A stretch of DNA of 16,920 nucleotides from Hydrogenophaga sp. (GTDB taxonomy: Bacteria; Pseudomonadota; Gammaproteobacteria; Burkholderiales; Burkholderiaceae_C). The notes beneath the pieces are model-generated. The model was not told the origin of the DNA and searched no databases. It saw only the letters and a list, made by a program, of their open reading frames with translations. The DNA lies in assembly GCA_018335615.1 (NCBI GenBank), contig JAGXRS010000008.1, positions 1 to 16,920 of the forward strand, given 5' to 3'. Positions 1-7,050 of this stretch are shown here, piece after piece. Each line of letters begins with the position of its first letter. The stretch's first letter is position 1. The translations under genes were made by a program, and so were the position numbers.

Positions 1-392
1 GTGGCGGCGGCCAGCTTGGTGATGCTGATCGAGCTGGTGTTGGTGGCCACGATCACCTCGGGTGCCAGCAGGCCGTCGAGCTGCTGCAGGATCTTGACCT
101 TCAGCGCTTCGTTTTCGGTGGCCGCTTCAATCACCAGCTGCGCGCCCTTGAGGTCTTCGTAATTCGTCGAGCCCTGGATGAGGGCCAGTGCCGCGTCTTT
201 CTGGGCGGCCGTCATCTTCTCCTTCTTGATCAGCCGGTCCAGGCTGCCGGCCACGGTGGCCAGGCCTTTGTCCACCGCCGCCTGGGCGATGTCGACCAGC
301 ACCACGCGGATGCCGCTGGTGGCGCAGGCCTGCGCGATGCCGTTGCCCATGGTGCCGGAGCCGATGATGCCGACGGTCTGGATGCTGCTCAT
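1..392 (-). CDS. 3-hydroxyacyl-CoA (3-hydroxybutyryl-CoA) dehydrogenase, N-terminal part, cut by window edge
   Basis: This gene probably encodes the NAD-binding half of a soluble 3-hydroxyacyl-CoA dehydrogenase, which oxidises 3-hydroxyacyl-CoA to 3-ketoacyl-CoA in fatty acid or PHB/butyrate metabolism. Only the first 130 codons are present and the gene runs off the left edge. The product begins MSSIQTVGIIGSGTMGNGIA, a Rossmann glycine motif GSGTMG at about residues 11-16, and later shows the family sequences 'VIEAATEN' and 'ATNTSSISIT', the latter in the substrate/NAD pocket region. The ATG at 392-390 is preceded by AGGAGA (402-407 on the plus strand) at a nine-base spacing, which fixes the start. 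It is transcribed divergently from the GMC dehydrogenase. The family is clear; the exact substrate (butyryl versus longer chains or phenylacetate-pathway intermediates) cannot be told from this fragment. Confidence 0.93.
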   Translation of the reverse strand, partial: MSSIQTVGIIGSGTMGNGIAQACATSGIRVVLVDIAQAAVDKGLATVAGSLDRLIKKEKMTAAQKDAALALIQGSTNYEDLKGAQLVIEAATENEALKVKILQQLDGLLAPEVIVATNTSSISITKLAAA

Positions 393-493
393 GAAGGGGT
401 TTCTCCTGAAAGACAAAGGGAATGCGGATGGGGGCTGAGCGCGGGACTGAGTGGATTTTCTTACCCGCTGGCGCAGCCCCTGTGCTAACTTGC

Positions 494-510
494 CGCGACA
501 GATTGTCGCG
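494..510. promoter_or_regulatory. 17-bp inverted repeat upstream of the GMC dehydrogenase, possible operator
   Basis: The sequence CGCGACA-GAT-TGTCGCG has perfect 7-base arms around a 3-base centre. It lies 45 bases before the GMC dehydrogenase start and just downstream of a weak -10-like stretch (GCTAAC, 484-489). The position between divergent genes suits a repressor site, or it could form a small hairpin in the leader. The symmetry is seen; the binding role is inferred. Confidence 0.4.
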
Positions 511-555
511 CACCGCGGAGGAGGCCCGCGACGCAGACCCGACACCGGAGACCCT

Positions 556-2211
556 ATGTTCGACTTCATCATCGTGGGCGGCGGCTCGGCCGGCTGTGTG
601 CTGGCGGCGCGCCTGTCCGAAGACCCGGCCGTGCGCGTGGCCCTGCTCGAGGCAGGCCCGCCCGACACCAGCGTGTTGATCCACTGCCCGGCGGGCCTGG
701 CGCTGATGGCGAAGAACGGGCAGGCCAACTGGCGTCTGGCCACGGTGCCGCAGCCCGGCTTGAACGGCCGCCGGGGCTACCAGCCGCGTGGCAAGGTGCT
801 GGGTGGCTCCAGTTCCATCAACGCCATGATCTACACCCGCGGCCACCGACGCGACTACGACGACTGGGCGGCCCAGGGCAACCCCGGCTGGACCTTCGAC
901 GAGGTGCTGCCGTACTTCAAGCGCGCCGAGCACAACGAGCGCGGCGCCGACGCCTGGCACGGCAGTGGCGGCCCGCTCAACGTGATGGACCTGCGCAGCC
1001 CCAACCCCTTCCTGCCCTCGTTCATCGAGGCCGGGCAGCAGGCCGGCCATCCTGCCAACCCCGATTTCAACGGACCCGAGCAGGAAGGCGTCGGCGCCTA
1101 CCAGGTGACGCACCGCAACGGCGAGCGCTGCAGCGTGGCCAAGGCCTATCTCACGCCGCACCTGGGCCGGCCCAACCTGCGCGTCATCACCGGCGCGCTC
1201 ACCACGCGCGTGCTCACCGAGTCCCTGGACGGCGCATTGCGCGCCGTGGGCGTGGAATACCGGCCCGACGGCGGGCGCGGCAGCCTGCAGACGCTGCGCC
1301 TGAACCCGGGCGGCGAGGTGGTGCTCAGCGCGGGCGCCTACGGCTCACCCCAGCTGCTGATGCTCTCGGGCATCGGGCCGGCAGAGCATCTGCGCGAACA
1401 CGGCATTGGCGTGGTGCACGACCTGCCCGGGGTGGGCGGCCACCTGCACGACCATGTGGACGTGGTGATCGTCGTCAACGCGCCCAAGGCCATCGAGACC
1501 TTTGGCCTGTCGCCGCGCGGCCTCTGGGCGATGACGCGCGGCGTGGGCGAGTGGCGTCGCCAGCGCAGCGGCGTGCTGACCACCAACTTTGCCGAGGCCG
1601 GGGGCTTCATCAAAAGCCATCCCGACGAGCCCGTGCCGGATCTGCAGCTGCACTTCGTGGTGGGCAAGCTGGTGAATCATGGTCGCACGACCGTTCTGGG
1701 CCACGGCTATTCCTGCCATGTGTGTCTGTTGCGGCCCAAGAGCCGGGGCACGCTGCGCCTGGCCAGCGCCGACCCGCAGGTGGCGCCGCTGATCGACCCC
1801 GCCTTTTTGAGTGATCCCGACGATGTGGCCCGGCTGGTGCAGGGTTTCAAGCAGATGCGTGCCCTGCTGCAGCAGCCGGCGCTGGCACGTCATGGCGGAC
1901 GCGAATCGGCCCTGTCGGCCCAGGCGCAGAGCGATGCACAGATCGAGCAGTTCGTGCGCAACCACGCCGACACCATCTACCACCCCGTCGGCACCTGCCA
2001 CATGGGCTCCGACGCCATGGCCGTGGTGGACGCCCGGCTGCGCGTCCACGGCGTGAGCGGGCTGCGCGTGGTGGATGCGTCGGTCATGCCCGGCATCGTG
2101 GGCGGCAACACCAACGCGCCAGTCGTCATGATCGCGGAGAAGGCGGTGGACATGATGCAGGCCGACCGGCTCCCCCGCAGCACGGGGTTCCAGCCGTTGG
2201 AAACAACGTGA
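556..2211 (+). CDS. GMC-family FAD-dependent alcohol/choline-type dehydrogenase
   Basis: The product (551 aa) is a glucose-methanol-choline oxidoreductase, which oxidises a primary or secondary alcohol using bound FAD and passes electrons to a quinone or other acceptor. It opens MFDFIIVGGGSAGCVLAARL with the FAD dinucleotide motif GGGSAG at residues 8-13. Signature 1 is at about 80-101 (GKVLGGSSSINAMIYTRG) and signature 2 is 'GAYGSPQLLMLSGIGP'. The catalytic pair is near the C-terminus: His476 in HPVGTCHMG and Asn518 in GGNTN. Length and the 'RNHADTIYHPVGTC' stretch resemble AlkJ and BetA relatives. The ATG at 556 is chosen because GGAG (547-550) sits five bases upstream and the FAD motif begins at once; an in-frame upstream extension lacks family similarity. 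No signal peptide is visible. Substrate is unknown: the neighbouring hydroxyacyl-CoA dehydrogenase hints at alcohol or fatty-acid catabolism, but that is inference. Confidence 0.93.
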   Translation: MFDFIIVGGGSAGCVLAARLSEDPAVRVALLEAGPPDTSVLIHCPAGLALMAKNGQANWRLATVPQPGLNGRRGYQPRGKVLGGSSSINAMIYTRGHRRDYDDWAAQGNPGWTFDEVLPYFKRAEHNERGADAWHGSGGPLNVMDLRSPNPFLPSFIEAGQQAGHPANPDFNGPEQEGVGAYQVTHRNGERCSVAKAYLTPHLGRPNLRVITGALTTRVLTESLDGALRAVGVEYRPDGGRGSLQTLRLNPGGEVVLSAGAYGSPQLLMLSGIGPAEHLREHGIGVVHDLPGVGGHLHDHVDVVIVVNAPKAIETFGLSPRGLWAMTRGVGEWRRQRSGVLTTNFAEAGGFIKSHPDEPVPDLQLHFVVGKLVNHGRTTVLGHGYSCHVCLLRPKSRGTLRLASADPQVAPLIDPAFLSDPDDVARLVQGFKQMRALLQQPALARHGGRESALSAQAQSDAQIEQFVRNHADTIYHPVGTCHMGSDAMAVVDARLRVHGVSGLRVVDASVMPGIVGGNTNAPVVMIAEKAVDMMQADRLPRSTGFQPLETT

Positions 2212-2367
2212 TTCGAACACGCCAGCCGACGGAGTCGACCGTGCGAGCCCGTGATGGGTGTCGCGCGGCGCCCGTTCCCGAGCACAGTCACACGCGTGGA
2301 TGGGAGGGGTGGGCGGCTTGATTGAATCGCTGGGTTCTGGCGGACCTGCACGCGCCGCCTTGATGGC

Positions 2368-3021
2368 TCACACCCGGTGTGCCACCGTGGTCATCACCTT
2401 GGCCGCCGCGCGCATCAGCCCCTGCACCGGGCGCGGCAGTTCCACTCCGCCGGCGTGCTGCGCCTCCCGCGCGTGGCGGGCTTCGTCGTCCTTCATCTGC
2501 GCCACGATGGCGCGCGATGCGTGGTCGTTGCGTGGCAGACGGTCCATGTGGCTCGCCAGATGGGCTTCCACCTGCCGCTCCGTCTCCACCACAAAACCCA
2601 GGCTCACGCCCTGGCCCATGCGGCCCGCCAGCAGCCCCAGGCCAAACGCACCGGCGTACCAGAGCGGGTTCAGCAGCGAAGGCCGGGCGCCCAGTTCGTC
2701 CAGCCGTGTCTGCGTCCAGGCCAGGTGATCGGTTTCTTCCCGTCCGGCGGACTCCAGTTGCTGCGCCAGCGCCTCATTGGGCTGGCGGCGCGGCCCGGTT
2801 CCGGAGCGCGCGGCCAGCGCCTGCGCCGTGTACAGCGCCTGCGCGCACACCTCGCCCACATGGTTCACCCGCATCAGCGCGCCTGAGAGGGCGCGGTCGG
2901 CATCGCTCAGTGCCTCGCCCGTGGTCTCTGGCACCGTGTTGCAGGTGCGTGTGGCGCGTGGCCGCACGAAAAGCGTGCGCAGGGCGGAATCGGCGGCGGT
3001 CAGGATGGCATCGGTTTGCAT
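2368..3021 (-). CDS. coq7: Coq7-type 2-polyprenyl-3-methyl-6-methoxy-1,4-benzoquinone monooxygenase
   Basis: Coq7 is a di-iron hydroxylase that adds the C-6 hydroxyl in ubiquinone biosynthesis, acting at the inner face of the membrane. The product (217 aa) has the ferritin-like ligand pattern: Glu57 in NHVGEVCAQALY, E96-x-x-H99 in EETDHLAW, a third helix with VVETERQVEAHL (Glu146/148), and E180-x-x-H183 in DDEARHA. The hydrophobic glycine-rich patch at about 119-140 (PLWYAGAFGLGLLAGRMG) is typical of the membrane-facing surface. The ATG at 3021 has GAAGG five bases upstream, so it is preferred to an in-frame TTG five codons earlier. The gene stands alone, convergent with the GMC dehydrogenase and divergent from the first porin. 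The family assignment is firm. Confidence 0.95.
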   Translation of the reverse strand: MQTDAILTAADSALRTLFVRPRATRTCNTVPETTGEALSDADRALSGALMRVNHVGEVCAQALYTAQALAARSGTGPRRQPNEALAQQLESAGREETDHLAWTQTRLDELGARPSLLNPLWYAGAFGLGLLAGRMGQGVSLGFVVETERQVEAHLASHMDRLPRNDHASRAIVAQMKDDEARHAREAQHAGGVELPRPVQGLMRAAAKVMTTVAHRV

Positions 3022-3338
3022 GGGGGCCTTCTTCAACAGTGCGGACAGCCAAGGGGACTCGGCAACGCATGGCGTTCACCGGAAACTTGAGGCGCTATCG
3101 TGCCATGAGTGACCGGCGGCGCAATCACCGTACCCGGTGGAGCCCACGCTTCGGGTTGGGGCGTCTCCCCAGTTTTGTGGCGGCTGAGCAACAAAAAACC
3201 AGGGTTTACCCACGGTTGAGCCCTGCTTTCATGGCCTTGCGCTTCCGCATCTGGTGCAATGGCGTCAGCTTCCTGAACGGAGGTTGGCGCGGGCAGACAA
3301 CACCTGACGCTTCCATCAAACCCTTGGAGAACACTTCA
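3022..3338. other. Intergenic region between coq7 and the first porin
   Basis: This 317-base divergent region must carry the promoters for coq7 (leftward) and the first porin (rightward). I see the ribosome binding sites at both ends but no convincing -35/-10 pair, no credible small gene and no strong inverted repeat. A GGGG/CCCC mini-hairpin near 3157-3170 is too short to weigh. Confidence 0.5.
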
Positions 3339-4289
3339 ATGAAAAAGACCCTGATTGCTCTGGCCGCTGTGGCCGCCACCGGCGCCGCCTTCGCACAATC
3401 TTCTGTGACCCTGTACGGCGTGGCCGACCTGTCCCTGGCCAAGGCCACCGGCTCCTCGGCACAACTGTCGGGCAACGGCACCATGAACAACGGCTCCAGC
3501 CGTCTGGGCGTACGCGGTGTTGAAGACCTGGGCGGTGGCTTGAAGGCTGCGTTCAACTTCGAGCAAGCCATCAACGCTGAGACCGGCGCCACTGACGTGG
3601 CCGTGACGCGTGATCCCGTCACCGGTGCCGTAACCAACGTCACCAATACCACCTTCCAGCGCGCTGCCAACATTTCCCTGATGGGCGGTTTCGGTACCGT
3701 CAAGCTCGGCCGCACCCTGACCCCGTCGTTCCATGGCGTGGCTGCTTGGGAATTGACCGGCACGGCCAACTACTCGGTGGTGGCAAGCCAGTTCTCTTTC
3801 GCAGGCGCAGGTGCGCGTAACAACAGCGAAATCAGCTACACCACCCCCAGCATGGGTGGCCTGACAGCAACCCTGGGCACCGTGCTCAAGGCTGACAATG
3901 CAGGCAACGCCAAATACGACCTGAACGTCATCTACCGTACTGGTCCCGTGGCCGCCGCCTTGTCTTACAACAAAGTGGACAACGCTGTTCGCAACGTCGC
4001 GCTGGGCGCAGCTTACAACTTTGGTGCGTTCAAGGTTGCTGGTAGCTTCCAGGACCCAGCAGGGAATGGCAAGGGCTTCACTGTCGGTGGCTCCACCAAC
4101 GTCGGTCCCGTTGCTCTGACGCTCGACATCGCGCGCGATACCCACTTTAAAGACACGAACGTGCTCGTCGAGGGTAAGTACGCTCTGAGCAAGCGCACCA
4201 CTGCGTACGCTGCGCTTCTGCGTGATGGCAAGGGCAAAACCGCCACCAGCGCCAATAACTTCGGCCTGGGCGTTCGCCACAACTTCTGA
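3339..4289 (+). CDS. Outer-membrane porin, Omp32/OmpC-type Gram-negative porin (first of a tandem pair)
   Basis: The product (316 aa) is a 16-strand trimeric beta-barrel porin that allows diffusion of small, usually anionic, solutes across the outer membrane. The signal peptide is MKKTLIALAAVAATGAAFA with cleavage before QSSVTLYGVADLS, the invariant first strand of betaproteobacterial porins. 'LGVRGVEDLGGGLKAAFNFEQ' and 'GGFGTVKLGR' follow, then the loop-3 region, and the chain ends in Phe (GLGVRHNF), the terminal residue recognised by BamA. The ATG at 3339 follows GGAGA (3326-3330) by eight bases. Upstream in-frame codons have no signal-peptide character, so the longer frame is rejected. A strong terminator follows 37 bases after the stop, making a single-gene transcript. 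It is a paralogue of the next gene. Substrate preference cannot be predicted from sequence alone. Confidence 0.95.
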   Translation: MKKTLIALAAVAATGAAFAQSSVTLYGVADLSLAKATGSSAQLSGNGTMNNGSSRLGVRGVEDLGGGLKAAFNFEQAINAETGATDVAVTRDPVTGAVTNVTNTTFQRAANISLMGGFGTVKLGRTLTPSFHGVAAWELTGTANYSVVASQFSFAGAGARNNSEISYTTPSMGGLTATLGTVLKADNAGNAKYDLNVIYRTGPVAAALSYNKVDNAVRNVALGAAYNFGAFKVAGSFQDPAGNGKGFTVGGSTNVGPVALTLDIARDTHFKDTNVLVEGKYALSKRTTAYAALLRDGKGKTATSANNFGLGVRHNF

Positions 4290-4326
4290 TTTTCCGCTGG
4301 CTTGACCAGCGTTTGAATCGGCAGAT

Positions 4327-4362
4327 AAGCCCCGCTGCGCGACAAGCGCAGCGGGGCTTTTT
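4327..4362 (+). terminator. Rho-independent terminator after the first porin
   Basis: A perfect 14-bp stem (AAGCCCCGCTGCGC / GCGCAGCGGGGCTT) closes a 5-base loop (GACAA), and its 3' arm runs into five T residues. This insulates the first porin from the second. Confidence 0.93.
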
Positions 4363-4495
4363 CGTGGAAGCCACCCAACAGCGCTCGCCTCCCAGAGGCG
4401 CGGCAGGTACAGGCTGAGGTGCTGCGCGCCTGTTCCTTGTGTCTCGTGAATGCGACAACTCGCCGCCAGCAGTGATAGGTTTTAAGGGGAAACCC

Positions 4496-4523
4496 TTGGT
4501 TTTTGGAGCGCCCACGTTAGGAT
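4496..4523 (+). promoter_or_regulatory. Candidate sigma-70 promoter of the second porin
   Basis: TTGGTT (4496-4501) and TAGGAT (4518-4523) are separated by 16 bases in an A/T-rich stretch. Transcription would begin near 4530, giving a leader of about 63 bases. Each hexamer matches the consensus at four or five positions; no start-site data are available. Confidence 0.42.
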
Positions 4524-4527
4524 TTGT

Positions 4528-4548
4528 GATGTGACTCGCTTTCACATC
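4528..4548 (+). promoter_or_regulatory. Inverted repeat at the predicted 5' end of the second porin mRNA
   Basis: GATGTGA and TCACATC form perfect 7-base arms around the 7-base spacer CTCGCTT. If transcription starts near 4530, the arms would fold into a stem-loop at the very 5' end of the message, where such structures can protect abundant outer-membrane protein mRNAs. As DNA it resembles a CRP-like TGTGA/TCACA site, but the spacer between the core half-sites is 7 rather than the usual 6. Which reading is right is open. Confidence 0.45.
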
Positions 4549-4592
4549 TGGCTTCGATGTACGGGGCTGGAATTTTCAAAAAGGAAATCCTC

Positions 4593-5513
4593 ATGAAAAA
4601 ATCTCTGATTGCTCTCGCCGTTCTGGCCACCTCCGGCGCCGCCATGGCGCAGTCCAGCGTCACCCTGTACGGCGTGGCAGACCTCTGGGTTGGCAAGGTC
4701 AAGGGTTCGTCGGTTCAGATGGTTGACGGTGGCGTTGCACAGAGCCGCATCGGCTTCAAGGGTACCGAAGACCTGGGCGGCGGTCTGACGGCCAGCTTCA
4801 ATTTCGAGCAGGGTCTGAACCTGGAAAATGGCGCAACCGATCCCCGCACCTTCGGTCGCCAAGCCAACCTGGGCGTGAGCGGTGCTTTCGGTTCCGTCAA
4901 GCTCGGCCGCAGCACCACGGCGCTGGACGACGTGTTTGGCGCGTTCAACAGCGGTTTTGACTCTGCCCTGTCGGCCAACGCCGTGTGGCAGAACATTGAC
5001 TACACCGACCGCGCCGACTCGCAGCTGTACTACGCAACCCCCGAGTTCGCTGGTTTCTCTGCAGCTGCCAGCACCCAGCTGAATGGTGATCGCGCCGCTG
5101 GTGCAGGCCGTGAGTCCAGCTTCCACGTGAAGTACGCCAACGGTCCCATCGGCGCTGCTGTGGGTTATGAAGACGACGCAGCTGGCCAGAAGGGTACCCT
5201 CGTGGCGGCTTCCTACGACCTCGGCATGGCCAAGTTGCTCGGCAGCGTTTACACCACCAAGCCCGATGCAGGTGCTCGCACGAATTCGTACCAGATTGGT
5301 GCCGATGTGCCCCTGACCAGCGCCCTGACGCTGTCGGTGGGTTACGCCAACTCCAAAGTCAAAGGTGCTGAGACCGACAGCGCGTTCGGTGTTGCAGCCG
5401 CTTATGGCCTGTCCAAGCGCACCATTGTTTACGCTGGTTTCCGCGCAGAAAAGCGCAAGTCCGCACTGGCTGACGCTGACGTGTTTGCCGTGGGCGTGAA
5501 CCACAGCTTTTAA
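4593..5513 (+). CDS. Outer-membrane porin, Omp32/OmpC-type Gram-negative porin (second of the tandem pair)
   Basis: This 306-aa porin is a paralogue of the preceding gene. The signal peptide MKKSLIALAVLATSGAAMA is cleaved before QSSVTLYGVADLWVG. 'RIGFKGTEDLGGGLTASFNFEQ' and 'GAFGSVKLGRS' mark the early strands, 'GLSKRTIVYAGF' a late strand, and the C-terminus is VGVNHSF with the terminal Phe. The ATG at 4593 is preceded by AAGGA at seven bases; twelve further in-frame codons upstream are not needed and would spoil the signal peptide. It differs from its neighbour mainly in the loop regions, which implies different solute selectivity. It has its own candidate promoter and terminator, so the two porins are probably regulated independently. 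Function in detail is unknown. Confidence 0.95.
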   Translation: MKKSLIALAVLATSGAAMAQSSVTLYGVADLWVGKVKGSSVQMVDGGVAQSRIGFKGTEDLGGGLTASFNFEQGLNLENGATDPRTFGRQANLGVSGAFGSVKLGRSTTALDDVFGAFNSGFDSALSANAVWQNIDYTDRADSQLYYATPEFAGFSAAASTQLNGDRAAGAGRESSFHVKYANGPIGAAVGYEDDAAGQKGTLVAASYDLGMAKLLGSVYTTKPDAGARTNSYQIGADVPLTSALTLSVGYANSKVKGAETDSAFGVAAAYGLSKRTIVYAGFRAEKRKSALADADVFAVGVNHSF

Positions 5514-5518
5514 TGTCT

Positions 5519-5536
5519 AGCGGTCGAAAGACCGCT
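5519..5536 (+). other. GAAA-tetraloop hairpin just after the second porin stop
   Basis: AGCGGTC-GAAA-GACCGCT is a perfect 7-bp stem capped by a GNRA-type tetraloop, starting five bases after the stop codon. It is followed by a smaller TTTGC/GCAAA stem (5536-5550) and then by the terminator. It may stabilise the 3' end of the mRNA. Confidence 0.6.
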
Positions 5537-5548
5537 TTGCGCATTGCA

Positions 5549-5583
5549 AAATGGCCCGCCGGGATTCCGGCGGGCCATTTTTT
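5549..5583. terminator. Rho-independent terminator, probably bidirectional
   Basis: A perfect 14-bp stem (AAATGGCCCGCCGG / CCGGCGGGCCATTT) with loop GATT is followed by six T residues (5578-5583) on the plus strand and, read on the minus strand, by four T residues. It lies between the second porin and the convergent HhH gene, whose stop codon is 32 bases away, so it can serve both. Confidence 0.92.
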
Positions 5584-5614
5584 GTTTGATTTCCGGGGGA
5601 TCGGCTGTCGAACG

Positions 5615-5944
5615 TTACTGTTTGACCGCCGCGGTGGTGGGTTTAGCGGCCGCCTTCTTCTCGGCAGGAGCGGCAGACGTGCCATAAGCGGCTCCGTTGA
5701 CCACAAGCCCCTCGGCTGACAGCTTTGCCGCCCGCTTGCCCCCAATGCCCGACACACGCTGAATCAGGTCATCCCAGTCCTTGAACTTGGCAGCCTTGCG
5801 CTGCTCGACAATCTTGGCCGAGGTGCCGGGGCCGATGCCCTTGATGCTGTCAAGGTCGGCGACGGAAGCGTCGTTCACGTCGACGGCGGCAAAGGCGGCA
5901 GCGGTGAACAGGGCGAGCAGGGCGGTGGTCATTCTCTTGAGCAT
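5615..5944 (-). CDS. Secreted helix-hairpin-helix (ComEA-like) protein
   Basis: The product (109 aa) has an N-terminal signal peptide, MLKRMTTALLALFTAAAFA, followed directly by a tandem helix-hairpin-helix domain with hairpins GIGPG at about residue 36-40 and GIGGK at 66-70. The arrangement 'VDVNDASVADLDSIKGIG' is that of the ComEA family, which binds double-stranded DNA nonspecifically in the periplasm during DNA uptake. A low-complexity Ala/Lys/Pro tail (about 92-109, AAPAEKKAAAKPTTAAVKQ) follows and may add basic charge. The ATG at 5944 has AAGGA six bases upstream; longer in-frame extensions lose the signal peptide. Many betaproteobacteria carry such small HhH proteins away from com genes, so a role in transformation is possible but unproven. 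Confidence 0.85.
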   Translation of the reverse strand: MLKRMTTALLALFTAAAFAAVDVNDASVADLDSIKGIGPGTSAKIVEQRKAAKFKDWDDLIQRVSGIGGKRAAKLSAEGLVVNGAAYGTSAAPAEKKAAAKPTTAAVKQ

Positions 5945-6063
5945 GGGATTTCCTTTCCGATGGGGATGGGTGTGACAGCTTGCCGGTATGGCCGGGGGTG
6001 CGGGCGACGAAGCAGACGCGTTGCACCCCGTTGCCAATCTATGCTGAAAGTTCTCGGCTGAAA

Positions 6064-7050
6064 ATGTTAAAATTGCCACAAAAGCGCTCAGAATGGGGTT
6101 TAGGTACTATTTCCCTGGTGTACACAACCAAGCGAGCGCGGGGGCGCTGTTGGGCTGACACGACAGGGCGCTGGTTTCGCGCGACGCTGCCCTGGCGTTG
6201 GGCATCCGGATTGGCGGCCCTTGTGCTGCTGATGGGCTGTGCGTCTGTGGGGGGCAATCCACCTGATGCCCCGGAGGCTGGGTCTGACGAGCAACGGGCG
6301 GTCGGCCCCATCCGCCCCGCGGTGTCCCTGGCGCCTGCGTTGCGCCAGACCGTGCACCACTTGCTGCAGACGCCACCCGGTGGGTCGGGGTGGGCAACCT
6401 GGCCGTTGCCGGGTAAAGCATTTGCCGCGTTTGAACCGGCGGTGACACAGGGGCAGCGCGCCATCACGGTGAAGGCCAACCGGTCGGTGAGCATTCTTCG
6501 CCAACGCTACGCTCCCGGTCTGGACGGGGCGGGGCACTTGGTGTTTTCGTGGCGCATTGATGCGCTGGCGGAGGGCGCCGACCTGGCCACCTCGGAAGGT
6601 GATGATTCGCCGGTGCGCATCGTGCTGGCCTTCGACGGCGACCGTTCCCGGCTCAGCCCGCGCATGCACCGGCTCAGTGAAATGAGCCGCTTGCTCACCG
6701 GGGAGGATCTGCCGTATGCGACCTTGGCCTATGTCTGGAGCAACACCGACGCGCCAGGTGAGGTGGTGGTGAACCGGCGCAGTGACCGCATCCGCAAGAT
6801 TGTGGTGGAGTCCGGGCCCGCGCATGTCGGGCGGTGGATGACGTATGAGCGCGACGTCGAGGCGGATTTCCGAGCTGCCTTCGGAGAAGCGCCCGGGCCA
6901 TTGATCGCCGTGGGTTTGATGACCGACACGGACAACACGCAAAGCCGTCTGCAGGCGTGGTACGGACCACTCCATCTGCAGCGGCGGGCATCGGCCGTTG
7001 AGCCCGGCGGCGGTTCAGTCCCGGCAGCGAACGTGCATCACCCGCGCTAA
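6064..7050 (+). CDS. DUF3047-family lipoprotein, start uncertain
   Basis: The protein matches the DUF3047 family by 'HLVFSWRIDALAEGADLA', 'VRIVLAFDGDRSRLSPR', 'YATLAYVWSN', 'RIRKIVVESGP' and 'GLMTDTDNTQSRLQAWYGP'. A hydrophobic segment ending LLMGC, a lipobox with Cys59 when counted from 6064, marks it as a probable lipoprotein. The family has no established biochemical role that I know of. The start is doubtful. ATG 6064 puts 47 residues before the hydrophobic segment, too many for a usual lipoprotein signal. GTG 6118 leaves about 29, and CTG 6187 would give an ideal signal but is a rare start. No good ribosome binding site marks any of them. The gene is divergent from the HhH gene across about 120 bases. 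The C-terminal tail after 'YGPLHLQRR' looks disordered. Confidence 0.8.
   Translation: MLKLPQKRSEWGLGTISLVYTTKRARGRCWADTTGRWFRATLPWRWASGLAALVLLMGCASVGGNPPDAPEAGSDEQRAVGPIRPAVSLAPALRQTVHHLLQTPPGGSGWATWPLPGKAFAAFEPAVTQGQRAITVKANRSVSILRQRYAPGLDGAGHLVFSWRIDALAEGADLATSEGDDSPVRIVLAFDGDRSRLSPRMHRLSEMSRLLTGEDLPYATLAYVWSNTDAPGEVVVNRRSDRIRKIVVESGPAHVGRWMTYERDVEADFRAAFGEAPGPLIAVGLMTDTDNTQSRLQAWYGPLHLQRRASAVEPGGGSVPAANVHHPR

Larger units (their letters stand above)
4290..4592. other. Intergenic region between the two porins
   Basis: These 303 bases hold the rho-independent terminator of the first porin (4327-4362), then about 130 bases in which I see no gene, then a candidate promoter (4496-4523) and a symmetric element (4528-4548) belonging to the second porin, and finally its ribosome binding site AAGGA at 4581-4585. 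The composition from 4475 onward is noticeably more A/T-rich than the flanking genes, as expected for a promoter. Confidence 0.6.

Noticed and set aside
127..1161. A 344-codon minus-strand open frame across the first two genes.
   Set aside because: It runs in a different frame from the hydroxyacyl-CoA dehydrogenase and antisense to the GMC dehydrogenase; both of those have complete catalytic motifs and good ribosome binding sites.
2379..3338. Long plus-strand open sequence in frame upstream of the first porin.
   Set aside because: It is antisense to coq7 and then continues through non-coding sequence; the porin signal peptide and ribosome binding site fix the start at 3339.
3336..4280. Minus-strand open frame opposite the first porin (and a similar one opposite the second, 4542-5504).
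   Set aside because: Both are antisense shadows of porin genes with intact signal peptides and terminal Phe; no family resemblance is seen.
4528..4548. Reading the GATGTGA/TCACATC element as a definite CRP site.
   Set aside because: The spacing between the TGTGA and TCACA cores is seven bases, not six, and its placement at the predicted transcription start fits an mRNA hairpin at least as well.
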